64,000 nucleotides of DNA, from the NCBI GenBank assembly GCA_022605425.2, contig CM061249.1:1113746-1177745 (forward strand). Reading direction: 5' to 3'. Of this stretch, positions 12,062-22,280 are shown piece by piece. Origin of the DNA: Hamiltosporidium tvaerminnensis (taxonomy: Eukaryota > Microsporidia > Dubosqiidae). The first letter of the stretch is position 1; every line of letters begins with the position of its first letter. Below the pieces are notes generated by a model. It saw only the letters and a list, made by a program, of their open reading frames with translations, was not told the origin of the DNA and made no database searches. The position numbers and the translations under genes are program-made.

Positions 12062-12150
12062 AATGCCATATTTAGTAAATATGTTCGTTCTGTATTTATA
12101 ATTTTTTAAATTTCATCCTAGCCATGTTTTATAAAAAACAATTGCTTTTT
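12062..12150 (+). pseudogene. Truncated tandem copy of the gene family start
   Basis: This repeats the first 85 or so bases of the gene at 12225 almost exactly, starting aaatgccatatttagtaaat. It then runs into a stop and unrelated sequence. It lies about 160 bp upstream of the full gene, so a short tandem duplication, strand slippage or unequal exchange is likely. Confidence 0.85.
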
Positions 12151-12224
12151 TTATATTTTTAGAAAATTTGAAAAAAAAATAAAATTTTGCAAAAAATCAT
12201 TTAATATTCCATATCTGGTTATAA

Positions 12225-13835
12225 ATGCCATATTTAGTAAATATGTTCGTTCTGTATTTATATTTTTTAAATTTCATTTTGGCCATGTTTTATAAAAAAC
12301 AATTACTGAGTTTTATATATTTGCTGTGTTCTGTTCTAAGTAAAAAGAAAAAGAGAGTATTAAACAAAATACAAGGATCAAAAGAAGTTAATACATCATG
12401 TGACGATAATAATACCGTTCATATTTATTTCCAAAACACACCCAAATGTATGATGAATTGTGCCATATATTATGAGCCACGACTAGAAGCGTTTTTTAAA
12501 ATTTCCAGAGAATTTTTCGATAATAGCTCACATACGAAAACAATGAATCAAGCTTTAAATAATCTCAACACTGAAATCATAAAAGGTGAAAAAATCTTCT
12601 ATACGACTCATGAAATATATGTGATGCATTATAAGAACTGTCTAGATGTGTTTGAAGGTAAGTTATTAGGCCTGTTTGAGAGTTGGGTACCTTTGAGACT
12701 TCCCGAAAAATCGACTATAATAAAGATGCTAGGCTCTATCAAAAGCTCATTGAAAAGCCAAAATTCAATAAGCAAACTAAATGCTGATGAAACATTGAAT
12801 AAAATAAAACTTGTCTCGAATAAAAACTCCAAAAAAATGATTGAAATATTCAAAGGGATTTTAGAAAACAAAAATTTCGAACAATTTGTTTTTTACCAAC
12901 TCACTCTTTTTTATGATTACTTTTTTTCCTTGAAAATTTTACCTTGTAGTGATTTTTTAACAATAGACTACATGCTTCATTCGAAAAAATTGCCGAGTAT
13001 AGATGAAGAGGCCATAAGATCTGCAACATATTTAAAGGAAATTAAAGAGGTTTATTGTGCAAATAAATGGAATTATTCGCTTTATGAAATAAAAAAAGAA
13101 AGCGAAGCTATTGGTATCAGCGAGAAAAATAGCGCTATATCAAACGGATTATCAGGATTTAGAAAATACATTTTTAGAGATTTCAAATTTCCTTTTGATA
13201 GTGAAAGATCTTCCACATTAGGCATTCTGAATCGAGAGAAGTCAATAATATTTTTTAACAATGAATTTCCTGATTATATATTTCCCGATAAAAATATTTT
13301 TCCTAGCGATCCGGTGATTCCAGATTTTGGAACTTTAAATAAATTTAAGAGGGCAAATATTAGTATAATTTTAGAATCAGAATATTTGATAATCATCTTT
13401 ATAAAAGATTATATCGAAAAATTCGGAGAAGAGTGTTTTTATTTGAATTTTAGCCTGGAAAATATTTTTAACGAAAATTCGGAAAATAGAAAAATTTTAA
13501 ACAATGTCTTTTCTTCAATTCAAAAAATAGAACCAATAAATAGTGAAATATCTGAAAATCTTTATATTACATTATCTCATATTACAGTGGATGTTCACAT
13601 TGCCTTTGCATTTTATAAATTGGATACAAGACTCTTTTCTTTTGTTCAAAATGAAATATTGTCAGTCATAAACTCTTCAGACTTAAAAGAAAAAGTAAAA
13701 GAGAAAATTTTTATTCATCCGGATATATATTATGTCTTTTTTGATTTATATAAGTTATGCTTTAAAAAAGCAACAATTAAATATAAAGCTTTGAGGCAAA
13801 TCAAAGATATCAGCTTCATGGATTTGAGTGGTTAA
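12225..13835 (+). CDS. Unknown subtelomeric family protein, copy 2 (536 aa)
   Basis: This is an intact frame of 536 codons, starting at the ATG shared by all family members. The first 65 residues are close to 90% identical to the copy at 24491-26110: a hydrophobic N-terminus (about residues 5-38), then a KKKKR cluster and CDD. After that the protein diverges sharply, with conserved islands such as AIYYEPRLEAFF, FRKYIFRDFKFPFD and VDVHIAFAFYKLDTRLF. The C-terminus has no second membrane segment. The N-terminus could be an uncleaved signal anchor or a signal peptide. No domain or enzyme motif was recognised. The composition (Lys, Asn, Ile, Phe) follows the genome's A+T bias. Its preserved length argues that it is a real, expressed gene. 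Confidence 0.85.
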   Translation: MPYLVNMFVLYLYFLNFILAMFYKKQLLSFIYLLCSVLSKKKKRVLNKIQGSKEVNTSCDDNNTVHIYFQNTPKCMMNCAIYYEPRLEAFFKISREFFDNSSHTKTMNQALNNLNTEIIKGEKIFYTTHEIYVMHYKNCLDVFEGKLLGLFESWVPLRLPEKSTIIKMLGSIKSSLKSQNSISKLNADETLNKIKLVSNKNSKKMIEIFKGILENKNFEQFVFYQLTLFYDYFFSLKILPCSDFLTIDYMLHSKKLPSIDEEAIRSATYLKEIKEVYCANKWNYSLYEIKKESEAIGISEKNSAISNGLSGFRKYIFRDFKFPFDSERSSTLGILNREKSIIFFNNEFPDYIFPDKNIFPSDPVIPDFGTLNKFKRANISIILESEYLIIIFIKDYIEKFGEECFYLNFSLENIFNENSENRKILNNVFSSIQKIEPINSEISENLYITLSHITVDVHIAFAFYKLDTRLFSFVQNEILSVINSSDLKEKVKEKIFIHPDIYYVFFDLYKLCFKKATIKYKALRQIKDISFMDLSG

Positions 13836-15049
13836 TAAAAAAAATATTTTTTTGAATTTTTAAATTTGATAACTTATTTGTCATTTTCTTTTTGAAAGTC
13901 TTTTTGCTCAAATAAAAGTTTTGTTTTTTATAATGTTTACAGTATAAATATATAAAAATATTTGGAATTATTCAAACTTTCTATGCGAAAAATTAAAAAA
14001 TATATAAGTAAAGTAAATAAAGAAGAGATAATCTAAAGCGAATGTCCCTAAAATACAGCTTGCGGACAAATTTATTAGGATCGCCACAATTTTTTAAGTT
14101 TAAAACAAACTAATATAATATAAATAGATTATGCAAAGATATATTACAATTATATATAATTTTTATTACGAATTTGTAATATAAAAAAAAATATTTAGCT
14201 GACAAATTCTTTTAACACCAATTAAGTTTATTAATTATTTTATTCTAAAAATGTAAGTCGAAATTACAGAAAATATGAGGTATAATTTATTTATAATAAG
14301 ATTGATGAAGTTGAGTTTTTTCTTTAAAATTTTTTAAAGTTATGGATTAAATTTACTTGCGTAAAATATTAATAATGACTTCAACATTCAAACTGTTAAT
14401 TTATATAAGTAAATATTTTTGTACCTTTCATTTTAGAGAATAAACTTCACATGGTTCGGCAGTACGAAAGCGAGAACAAACACTCTAGCAAATTTATGAA
14501 TTTTATTGAGCTTTGTAGATGAAAATCTCTATAAAGTATAGTGATCAATTTGAATATTTATATTTAAAAATATCATATGGATTCATTTATATTTTTTTTG
14601 AAAATCTTTATACGTTCACATTTACTCTAAAAAAATAAATAAAATAGAGGAAGAAATACTTTTTCTGGTTAGTATAAATTTTTAGTTTTCTGCACTCAAT
14701 ACATTTTACAGGAGGCAATGTAACCGCGAGGTAATATTTGGCGGCTCTTGATCTTAAGAGTAGAATGGCATGTTGTAGCAAAATGAACTAAGTTCTAATC
14801 TGGGTGAATTAATTTAATATATTAATGTATAGAGATTTAACTTATAAGGCAACTCAAAGTGGTTCAAATACTGAATAAAGATTAGACATATATCTAAAGA
14901 TGATAGGATTTCGTTGTTAGTTAAAATCGAGTAAAAGGATAGGTCCACAAAAGCAAGAAACTTCTTACAAATAAAACGTCTTTATATTTTTGAGCTAATT
15001 AAAAATCGAAAAAATTTCAAATTTTAAGCAAACACTTGCAAAAGTTATA
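13836..15049. other. AT-rich stretch, nothing recognised
   Basis: No gene, repeat or transposon motif recognised. Confidence 0.4.
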
Positions 15050-15670
15050 TTGTCTTAACGGTGTTACATTGTTATAAGTTTAAGTTATATAGCCGATTCT
15101 TCAACACAGCATCGCTATCTCATAAGATACTCACATTCCAAAGATTTCCATTTGAGGTGGGATAAATCAATTAAATAGTCGAGACAATTGCGGAGTGTTC
15201 AAAATTTTCGTTTTCTTGTATTGTCATAAGATTTATACTCCCATTAGGCATTGCGAAATCAGCAGCATTACCTTTTTCTCTACACCTTTTGCATCAAATA
15301 AACCACCAGATAAGATTTAATACTGCCCATTACATGAGCCCCATATATGTTGCGCTGTTAAATCAACAGATTTAATGCGCTATTTAGCAATCTTGGTATT
15401 TTATTGGTTATTTTTTTTGAACTTTTCTCGAAAGTCTCAAAAATATTTGGGAAAAGCTAGGTTAATATTCTTTTGCACAGGACTTCTAATGATTAGCCGT
15501 GGCTTCTAACCTATTTACATGAAAAACTACAAATTTCTTTATAAAAAGAGTTCACTATTTGTAGATTCTATTCTTATACAAAACATCATAGATCTGACGA
15601 TAATTTAATGTAGTTTTCGGCCCATAAAAAATCAAGCAATGCCTTTAATATTACTATTAATTTCCTCTAA
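15050..15670 (+). repeat. Dispersed repeat R, copy b (strongly decayed)
   Basis: It is collinear with the better copies: an ataagatactcacattcc block, then atagtcgagacaattgcgg (R consensus ataggcgaggcagttgcc), then cagcattacc, and near 15500 the cttctaac...ctacaaatttctttataa block. Confidence 0.6.
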
Positions 15671-16559
15671 TCATGTCTAAACAGAAAGATTTTAATGTAG
15701 TCTCTATCACTATAGAAAATCTAAAAATATAAAATTTAGTATTTTAAAAATGAGATATAGATGTTTTTCTATTTAAACCCAATATATTTGAAGTAATATT
15801 AAATATATTGTCAGTTCCTTTGATTTTTCACTTTTTATTTGACTCGTTCTTTGGATTCATATTATTTACTTTAGATATTCTAGATTCACCATTAAGTCTT
15901 TTTGGTAAGAAATTAGGAGTTAAATATTTTTAGAGTTTGTTTGTTTTATACATTCTTCTATATTAGAGCATTATATCCGAGATAAGGGCTATTCTTCCAT
16001 CCCTACTTCTTGAGTGGGTGATTTACGTCTTATCCAATTATTATCTGGCTCTAATCATGACTATTTTTCAATCAAACGAAACAGTTCCGACTGTCATCTA
16101 AAGTACTAATAACTGTAACATGACATTATTTTAAGGTATTGATTACTCTTAAAACACCTCATATATTATTTTGTAACAATACATCTCAAGTTATCCCCAA
16201 TATAATATATCTCTAACATAATATTTTAATAGAAAAGCAAACTTATTTCTCAACTATTCGTATTTATTTTTATCAATGGTAAAAAAAAATGAAGTCTTTT
16301 TCTGAGTAATTTCGATTCTTTGATCCTAGTATTATCTAATTTCTTATCAAAACATATATCAGGTTTAATACCGAATTAAGGTAACACCATTTATTCTTGT
16401 ATCTACTCTATTTATTAATTATCATTCCCCATAAACTTCATTGGGTTTTTGCTTTTTGTGTACGAAGCAATAAAAAAGCCTATATAAACCATAAAAAATA
16501 TTGAAATGAAAGCCTTAGTAAATCGTAATAGTAATCAAATTAACTTAAAACTCTCTAAA
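15671..16559. other. AT-rich stretch, nothing recognised
   Basis: No gene or repeat recognised before the low-complexity block that follows. Confidence 0.4.
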
Positions 16560-16720
16560 AACCTAAATTTAAACCAACTTAAAATAAATTATGAAAAATA
16601 AAATTATGAAAAATAAAATAATAAAAGACAAAATCATGAAAAATAAAATCATATAAAATCATGAAAGAAAAAATAATAAAAGACAAAATCATATAAAATC
16701 ATGAAAATAAAGATTAAGAA
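16560..16720. repeat. Low-complexity AAAATAAAATCATG tandem block
   Basis: Irregular repeats of aaaataaaatcatg and aataataaaagacaaaatcat lie downstream of the NF-YA gene. They contain no open frame and are probably slippage-generated. Confidence 0.7.
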
Positions 16721-16790
16721 ATGTAAAAATATATGAATAAAAATGATAAAAAACAAAAATTATAAAATGTAAATTTCTTTATTTTTCTAT

Positions 16791-17498
16791 TTATAAATTA
16801 CCATTATTTTTCATTCTCTGTTCTGCTGCTTCTTCTTTCGTTAGAAAACGACCCGATGGTGCTCTTAATCTATTCATTGCATGTCTATGTCTACTTTCAT
16901 GTAAATAGCCAGCTTTATTTTTAGTCTTCATTAAAGAATCTAAATAATCTCTTCTAAGTTTTCTTTTCTTAATAGTATTATATTGATGTACGTTAACGTA
17001 TAGAGGCTGTTCTCCATTTCCTTCAAAAAGAAAAGAATTTTCAAAATTCGTATAATATTGGTCGGGAGTAAAATATTTTATATCCGGGTTGTTCTTTCCT
17101 TGTGCATCGTAGGGATATTCGTTTTCGCTGTAAGTATAAGGAATTGGGTATTCCTGTCGTTTATCGTCTTGAAATTCTGTCCTGTATTTATTAAAATCTT
17201 CTGGCCGGTGAGAAAATTCTTGTCTTTTGTCTTCGGAATAATTTTGTCTAAATTTATACGGATCTTCTCGCATTTGAAACAAAATGTCCCGAGAATTTGT
17301 ATGTGTATCTCCTTCATACTTGCTTTGTAACATATTTCGTGTATCTTTGTATATTTCTGGTGGTGTGCCTAATGGATTACCGTATCTATCGATAAGTATT
17401 TTGGGATTTTCGTCGTTTTGCATTGTTTTACTCTTTTTGATATCTTTCATCTTGTTTTTATATTTTTTGTTATTTTCTTTTGTGAAATTGTGTTTCAA
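16791..17498 (-). CDS. NF-YA: NF-YA/HAP2, CCAAT-binding factor subunit
   Basis: This 235-residue protein carries the CBFB/NF-YA core at its C-terminal end. YVNVHQYNTIKKRKLRR (167-183) is the helix that contacts the NF-YB/NF-YC histone-fold pair; most family members read YVNAKQYxxILKRR. After a short linker, YLHESRHRHAMNRLRAPSGRFL (198-219) is the DNA-contacting segment. It keeps the ESRHxHAM and GRFL signatures but has N and L where RRPRG is usual. Residues 1-160 are hydrophilic, rich in Tyr, Asp and Lys, and contain two DDKRQE/EDKRQE repeats; they show no known domain. The protein should bind CCAAT promoters with NF-YB/C. In-frame ATGs also occur at codons 17 and 26, so the true start is uncertain. 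The upstream side holds a GGGTGTTA array. Confidence 0.93.
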   Translation of the reverse strand: MKHNFTKENNKKYKNKMKDIKKSKTMQNDENPKILIDRYGNPLGTPPEIYKDTRNMLQSKYEGDTHTNSRDILFQMREDPYKFRQNYSEDKRQEFSHRPEDFNKYRTEFQDDKRQEYPIPYTYSENEYPYDAQGKNNPDIKYFTPDQYYTNFENSFLFEGNGEQPLYVNVHQYNTIKKRKLRRDYLDSLMKTKNKAGYLHESRHRHAMNRLRAPSGRFLTKEEAAEQRMKNNGNL

Positions 17499-17589
17499 AA
17501 TCGATTATGGTGGTTTATCGTTGGACTTTTATTGGAGAAAAAAAAGGAGAAAAGAATGATAAGAAGACGAGTAGAATATAATATTAAAA

Positions 17590-17830
17590 GGGGTGTTAAT
17601 TGATTGATCTATTACACAGTGTTAAAGGGGATATCAAATAAAGGGTAGTACAATAAAATGTAAGGGGTGTTAATCATAGTAATAGTATTTTAAGGGTAAG
17701 AGGTGTTAGTATTAACAGTATTATTTGAAAGGGTAAGAGGTGTTAATCATAGTAATAGTATTTTTTAAGGTAAGAGGTGTTAATCATAGTAATAGTATTT
17801 TAAAAGGTAAGAGGTGTTAATCATAGTAAT
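17590..17830 (+). repeat. GGGTGTTA array upstream of NF-YA (37-bp period)
   Basis: The motif A-A-G-A/G-GGTGTTA(AT) begins near 17664, 17701, 17738, 17774 and 17811, a spacing of 36-37 bp, with an outlying copy near 17590. The spacers are mostly tcatagtaatagtatttt. The G-rich strand is the plus strand. The array lies on the 5' side of the minus-strand NF-YA gene, so the coding strand of that gene reads TAACACCC. The function is unknown. Confidence 0.9.
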
Positions 17831-17909
17831 AGTATTTTTAAGGGTAAGCTTAAAGAATAGTCTTTAAAGATAGAAAGTGTTAAATTAAAGAAAATATTTA
17901 CAATTAGTA

Positions 17910-17968
17910 AAAGGGGTGTTAAACAAATAAATCTCCTTTTATAATATGTCGATTATTAACACCCCTTT
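17910..17968. promoter_or_regulatory. Inverted GGGGTGTTAA hairpin at the array switch point
   Basis: aaaggggtgttaa (17910-17922) pairs perfectly with ttaacaccccttt (17956-17968) across a 33-base loop. The arrays change strand at this point. A second imperfect pair follows at 18042-18100. Whether this acts as a terminator, boundary or neither is inference. Confidence 0.6.
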
Positions 17969-18041
17969 AATTTAAAATACATAATCAAAACCATTATCGT
18001 GACAGAAATGACATGTTTTAAAAAAGATAGTCTTAATTAAA

Positions 18042-18100
18042 AAAGGGGTGTTATTAGAAAGAGGATAGAATTGGAATTTCATAATAATAACACCTCTTAA
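18042..18100. repeat. Second inverted GGGTGTTATT pair
   Basis: aaaggggtgttatta near 18042-18056 faces aataataacacctctt near 18083-18098, with one mismatch in 15. Confidence 0.6.
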
Positions 18101-18109
18101 AACAAAGTA

Positions 18110-18380
18110 TTTTTAACACCCTTTATTTGCAGTAAATATTACACTCTAACCAACACCCTTTATTTATACTGAAATATTATCTTTTAATCAACACCCTTTA
18201 TTTATACTGAAATATTATCTTTAAACCAACACCCTTTATTTACAGTAAATATTGTCTACTAATTAACACCCTTTGTTTACAGTAAAATATTCTACTATAA
18301 TTAACACCTATTAAAATAGTATATTTTTAACCCCCTTTATTTACACTTTACCTTATCCTCTATTTAACACCCCTTTATTT
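18110..18380 (-). repeat. TAACACCC array downstream of Cdc20 (37-bp period)
   Basis: The motif AACACCCTTTATTT recurs near 18114, 18151, 18189, 18227, 18263, 18301, 18328 and 18365, mostly 36-38 bp apart. Spacers are of the type tatactgaaatattatct. The G-rich strand is now the minus strand, opposite to the array at 17590-17830. It lies between the two arrays' switch point and the 3' end of Cdc20. Confidence 0.9.
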
Positions 18381-18401
18381 CCCTATAATTTCCTTAAAAA
18401 T

Positions 18402-19454
18402 TTACCTTAAATAAGAAAAAGATTCATGCTCAAAATTTTCCTCCGCCTTCCAAAATGTAAGAATATTATCAGAAGAACCCGTAACAAAATATTTTTCATC
18501 CTTTGAAACTGAAAAATGAATAACCCTATTTTTATGACCATAAAATATTTTTTTTACTCTTAAAGTTGGTGCCTGTGAAATTCTAGCATCGTTCTGTGAA
18601 TATCCATGTGTACTTATAACTGTATTATTTCTTGTCCAATACAAATTACATATTTGAGAATTATAATCTACTGTTTTGACAGGTGAATTATTTATATTCA
18701 TAGTGTTCCACATTTTAATACTTTTATCTGCTGTTCCACCCCCACTTAAAAGTAAAGAAGGTTTTATTGGTGACCATGCTATTGCTTTTACAGCTGCTTT
18801 ATGTTCGGTGTATTTGTGAAAATAATTATTTAAATTTCTTGTATCGTAAACAAATAATTTGTTATCATTTCCTCCTGAAGCTATAAATTTTTTGTTTTTA
18901 CTTATTTTTAAACCACAGACTTCTTGTTGGTGAAAAGTTAAAACATCTGGACTGTCTTCTATTCTTATATCCATATTTTTAATTGTTCTATCTCTACTGC
19001 CTGTAATTATTCTATTTTCGTCCCATTCTATTACTCCTATCCTAGATTTGTGTTGTTGGTAATTTTGTATTTTTTGAGTTGAAATATCTAAAATATTTAA
19101 AATTCCTGTTGAAGTACCAATAGCTACGGTATTTCCCTTATCATTAAATTTTACTGAAGTAACCATCAAACCATTTAAAGAATATAAAAGTGTATTTTTT
19201 GAAGAATAATAATTAAAAAGGTAAATTCTGTTTTCTACAGCATAAAGAATATAATTGTCTGACCAATCTACCAAATTAGAATAAAAATCATCTGCTAGTC
19301 CTGGTACTGTTAGTTTACGAAGTGGTTGTGTATAAATTTTAGGTTCCTTAAGGGATTCCTTATAGTTGATAAGAATATCAGTGTTTGGTGGATTTTCTTT
19401 GGTAAAAAATTCTATGCACGAAAATCTGTTGAATTTTTTTGAGTTTCTGTGCAT
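18402..19454 (-). CDS. CDC20: Cdc20/Cdh1-type APC/C activator (WD40)
   Basis: This 350-residue WD40 protein would be a substrate-recognition activator of the anaphase-promoting complex. The family signature VPGLADDFYSNLVDWS is at residues 50-65. Seven WD repeats follow, with SGGGTADKSIKMWNT and STHGYSQNDARI both diagnostic of Cdc20/Cdh1. TKENP at 18-22 contains a KEN box. NRFSC at 9-13 could be a degenerate C-box (usual DRFIP). The C-terminus SYLR resembles the Ile-Arg tail that docks on the APC/C. At 350 residues it is much shorter than yeast or animal members (about 450-610), mainly through loss of the N-terminal region, as expected for a reduced parasite proteome. Whether it is Cdc20 or Cdh1 cannot be settled here. 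Confidence 0.92.
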   Translation of the reverse strand: MHRNSKKFNRFSCIEFFTKENPPNTDILINYKESLKEPKIYTQPLRKLTVPGLADDFYSNLVDWSDNYILYAVENRIYLFNYYSSKNTLLYSLNGLMVTSVKFNDKGNTVAIGTSTGILNILDISTQKIQNYQQHKSRIGVIEWDENRIITGSRDRTIKNMDIRIEDSPDVLTFHQQEVCGLKISKNKKFIASGGNDNKLFVYDTRNLNNYFHKYTEHKAAVKAIAWSPIKPSLLLSGGGTADKSIKMWNTMNINNSPVKTVDYNSQICNLYWTRNNTVISTHGYSQNDARISQAPTLRVKKIFYGHKNRVIHFSVSKDEKYFVTGSSDNILTFWKAEENFEHESFSYLR

Positions 19455-20599
19455 AAAATGTTTTTGTTTTGTAAATTTTTTATTTTTTTATATTTTTGTT
19501 TTGTAAACAAAACAACAGATAAATTAAAATTTGTTTTAAATGCCAAAGATTAGAAGTAAATAGTTTAAAGGATTTAAATGTATTTAAAAAGAAGGGGTAA
19601 TTTGATTCGTTGTAGGTTTAAAGATGGAGGGAAGTGAATTGGTTTTTTTAGTTTGGAGTTTTGGAAATTTTTATTGAGAGAAAATTGGGGTCAGGTATTG
19701 GATAGTGTGGGTTTTAAAAATTGTTTGAGGCATTAAAAAATTGAAGAAAAAATTTAGATTGGTTCAGAATTTGATAAGTTAAAGTTTATTGTGTTGAGGT
19801 AAAAGAGGAATAGAAAATTTGAATTCTTAAATTCAGTATAATTTTAAAGGAATAACTTTAAAGAATATTTGAGTGACTATTGTTAGAGAAATACGACAAC
19901 TCGAATTCTTGGATCCAGTATGGTTTTTATTGAATAATTTTGAAGAATGATAAGTGATTATTGATTGAAAAAAGTTTGAATAAATGAAGTCAGAATATTA
20001 TAGATTAATAAGGTATGATGGCTTTGATTTTTAAAAAAGCGGTATAATTCTAAGAAAAATGATTATTATAATTTCTAAGCAATTATAAGATAGAAAAAAT
20101 TCTAATGTTTATAACGTATGTTCTTAAACTGTCTGATAGTTTAAATAAGTCTTGTTTTTAATCTTATTTCAATCTTTAAAGGTAATTTGACTTGAAATGC
20201 TTGATTTTATCAAAATTATACATTTCAAATAATTGAACACAAATTGTAGAGAAAAATGCGTATTTAGAGTTCGTTATATTTATCGGCTTAAACTGGTATC
20301 TAAGTTATAATTCATATTTACTGACTTTTATATATATTTTTGTTTCTAAAATCGGAGTTGTAGTTGCTTTTAAGGATTTTATATAGTCTGACAATTAGCT
20401 TTGTGTTTTTTATGGATATTGAAAGGTTTATAACGAATAATTTTTTTGCGGATGCAATATGAACAATTACTTGCGTTTTTCATTAGATATAATTGTCAAA
20501 GTAGGGTTTAATATTTGATTAAAACGCAATATAGTAAAGAAAATAGCAGATTGAAGATAATTTACTTAAAAATATTACATTTTTAAAAAAAAGAAGGCA
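19455..20599. other. Spacer upstream of Cdc20, nothing recognised
   Basis: AT-rich, with G-rich plus-strand patches at 19590-19830. No GGGTGTTA array here, unlike the other side of Cdc20. No gene recognised. Confidence 0.4.
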
Positions 20600-21020
20600 C
20601 GAGTTGTATGTTTTGGTGACATTAACGCAGTTCAGGTTTAAAAGATAAATTCACACTCTAACAATCTATCAGTATCCTCTATAATACCTAAATTTCCAAG
20701 GCTTTCTATCCAAAGATGTGTAAACTTATTAAATGAGCATGAAATTTTCTCTGATTCGTTGATTTTTGTTACTTGGTGTGTGATCGATTTAGAAACCGGT
20801 TTTGATATCTTACAAGACCAGCAAGATTCTTATTTAATCTAAACTTTCTTAAAAAAATATACTTTAGTTAAGATATTTCAAGATAAGTTACATTTGAATC
20901 ACTTGGACTTTAAAATGTCATACCAATAGGTATAATTTGCTACTTAGTATTCCTGGATTTTAGAAGTTATGTTCTTTCTATTTTTCAGGCACGTCATGTT
21001 CAGTTCAAGTATGCGAGCCT
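20600..21020 (+). repeat. Dispersed repeat R, copy c (decayed, 3' truncated)
   Basis: It shares tgacattaacgcagttc at its left, the caaggctttctatc block, and atgtcataccaataggtata near 20917-20936. It fades after the ggatttta block near 20960-21010. Confidence 0.75.
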
Positions 21021-22280
21021 AGGATACAAGGATTATTTGGTGCAAGAAATAAAAATATATTAAATTTGAATTAAAAGAACATAGGCTTGCTATAGAAGAT
21101 ATTTTATCAGAAAAATGCTTGTTTTGAATCTATTCTTATAAATAATAGTAATTATGGTGTGTAATCTTTATTTTAATTGTGACATAGAAGTTCAATTACA
21201 TTAGTACAGTTCAAATTATGAGTGCATATAATATTATTCTCGTCGAATCTATTTAAATTATGTAGCTTTGATTACTCAAGTTAAGTTTCATTTGCAGAAA
21301 AAAAATATATTTTTTAAAAAGATTGCGATCACGAGCCGCCAAATATATTATTCTGTATCAGAAATATCCTTCACTATATTATAAAGGGTAAAATACAACA
21401 AATCATTTAATATTTATATTCACTTAAACGAATATAGTGTTTGGTAAATAAGCTTAAGCTAAAATTTAAAAATAAATATTTAATGATTTTTAATTAGAGT
21501 AAATTAACTCAAATTTAAATAAAGATAATCACGTTAATAAAATATGTTCCTAATCCTATAAAATTACTGATAAAAAATTATTCGAAACCAAATTGAATAC
21601 TAAAATGTAATCTCTTACGACTTAACGACATTTTAGGCGAATTTTCATTCGACGGTCGATTTTTGCTAATATTTTTAGTCTTTGGGGAAAATATGTCAAG
21701 CCTAACTTTGTAAAAAATAATCTTAATGATATAAATCTGCTTAAAAATTTCAGATATTAGGAAATCTATTTCCAATCCGATGCTCATTTAAAAGATATTT
21801 TTGGTGAAAAGATTCATCGTAATCAAGTTGAACAACTTATGTTAAATAAAACAAACAGATTGAGATCACCTAGCAAACAATTTTATGTATAGTTGAGATT
21901 CATTTAACATTATTTTAATCATTTTGTAAAAATACAAACGCGCAGGTTCTTAGGAAACATCGGATTTGAGAAAGACTATAGCGGATGTTATTTTTTTAAG
22001 AAAAGTGAATGTTGCAAACATCATATTCATTAGATCAAAATAGTCTATAAAAAGACATTTTTGCATGCCGTTCTGAGTAAACACATATATAAATTTGTTA
22101 ATATGTAAAAAAATTCAAACCATAGTTACAACGGAATAGATTTTCTATGCTTTAAAAAAATATATTAAAAAATTATTTATGCATTATTTTCAAAAGATTC
22201 GATGGCAATTTTGTACAAGCATAGGTAACCTCATTTTGTTTTAATATTTGTCTAGTATTCTACAAAACCAATAGCTTTAT
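21021..22280. other. AT-rich stretch, nothing recognised
   Basis: A 69-codon minus-strand frame at 21578-21787 has no recognisable similarity and may be chance. Confidence 0.35.

Larger units (their letters stand above)
11262..12224 (+). repeat. Duplicated 5' flank of gene family copy 2
   Basis: Apart from two insertions, this block matches the reverse complement of 26111-26825, the 5' flank of the related gene at 24491-26110. It includes a small decayed frame starting MIENDYRIKSTKS near 11358, which is open in the other copy. The two differences of size are the SINE-like insertion at 11643-11775 and the extra partial gene start at 12062-12150. Confidence 0.85.

Noticed and set aside
12629-12871. 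80-codon minus-strand frame inside gene family copy 2
   Set aside because: Opposite-strand shadow of the 536-codon gene.
17058-17603. Plus-strand frames of 60-90 codons over the NF-YA gene
   Set aside because: They are shadows on the opposite strand of a well-supported gene; the 79-codon minus-strand frame at 17078-17317 is an alternative frame of the same gene.
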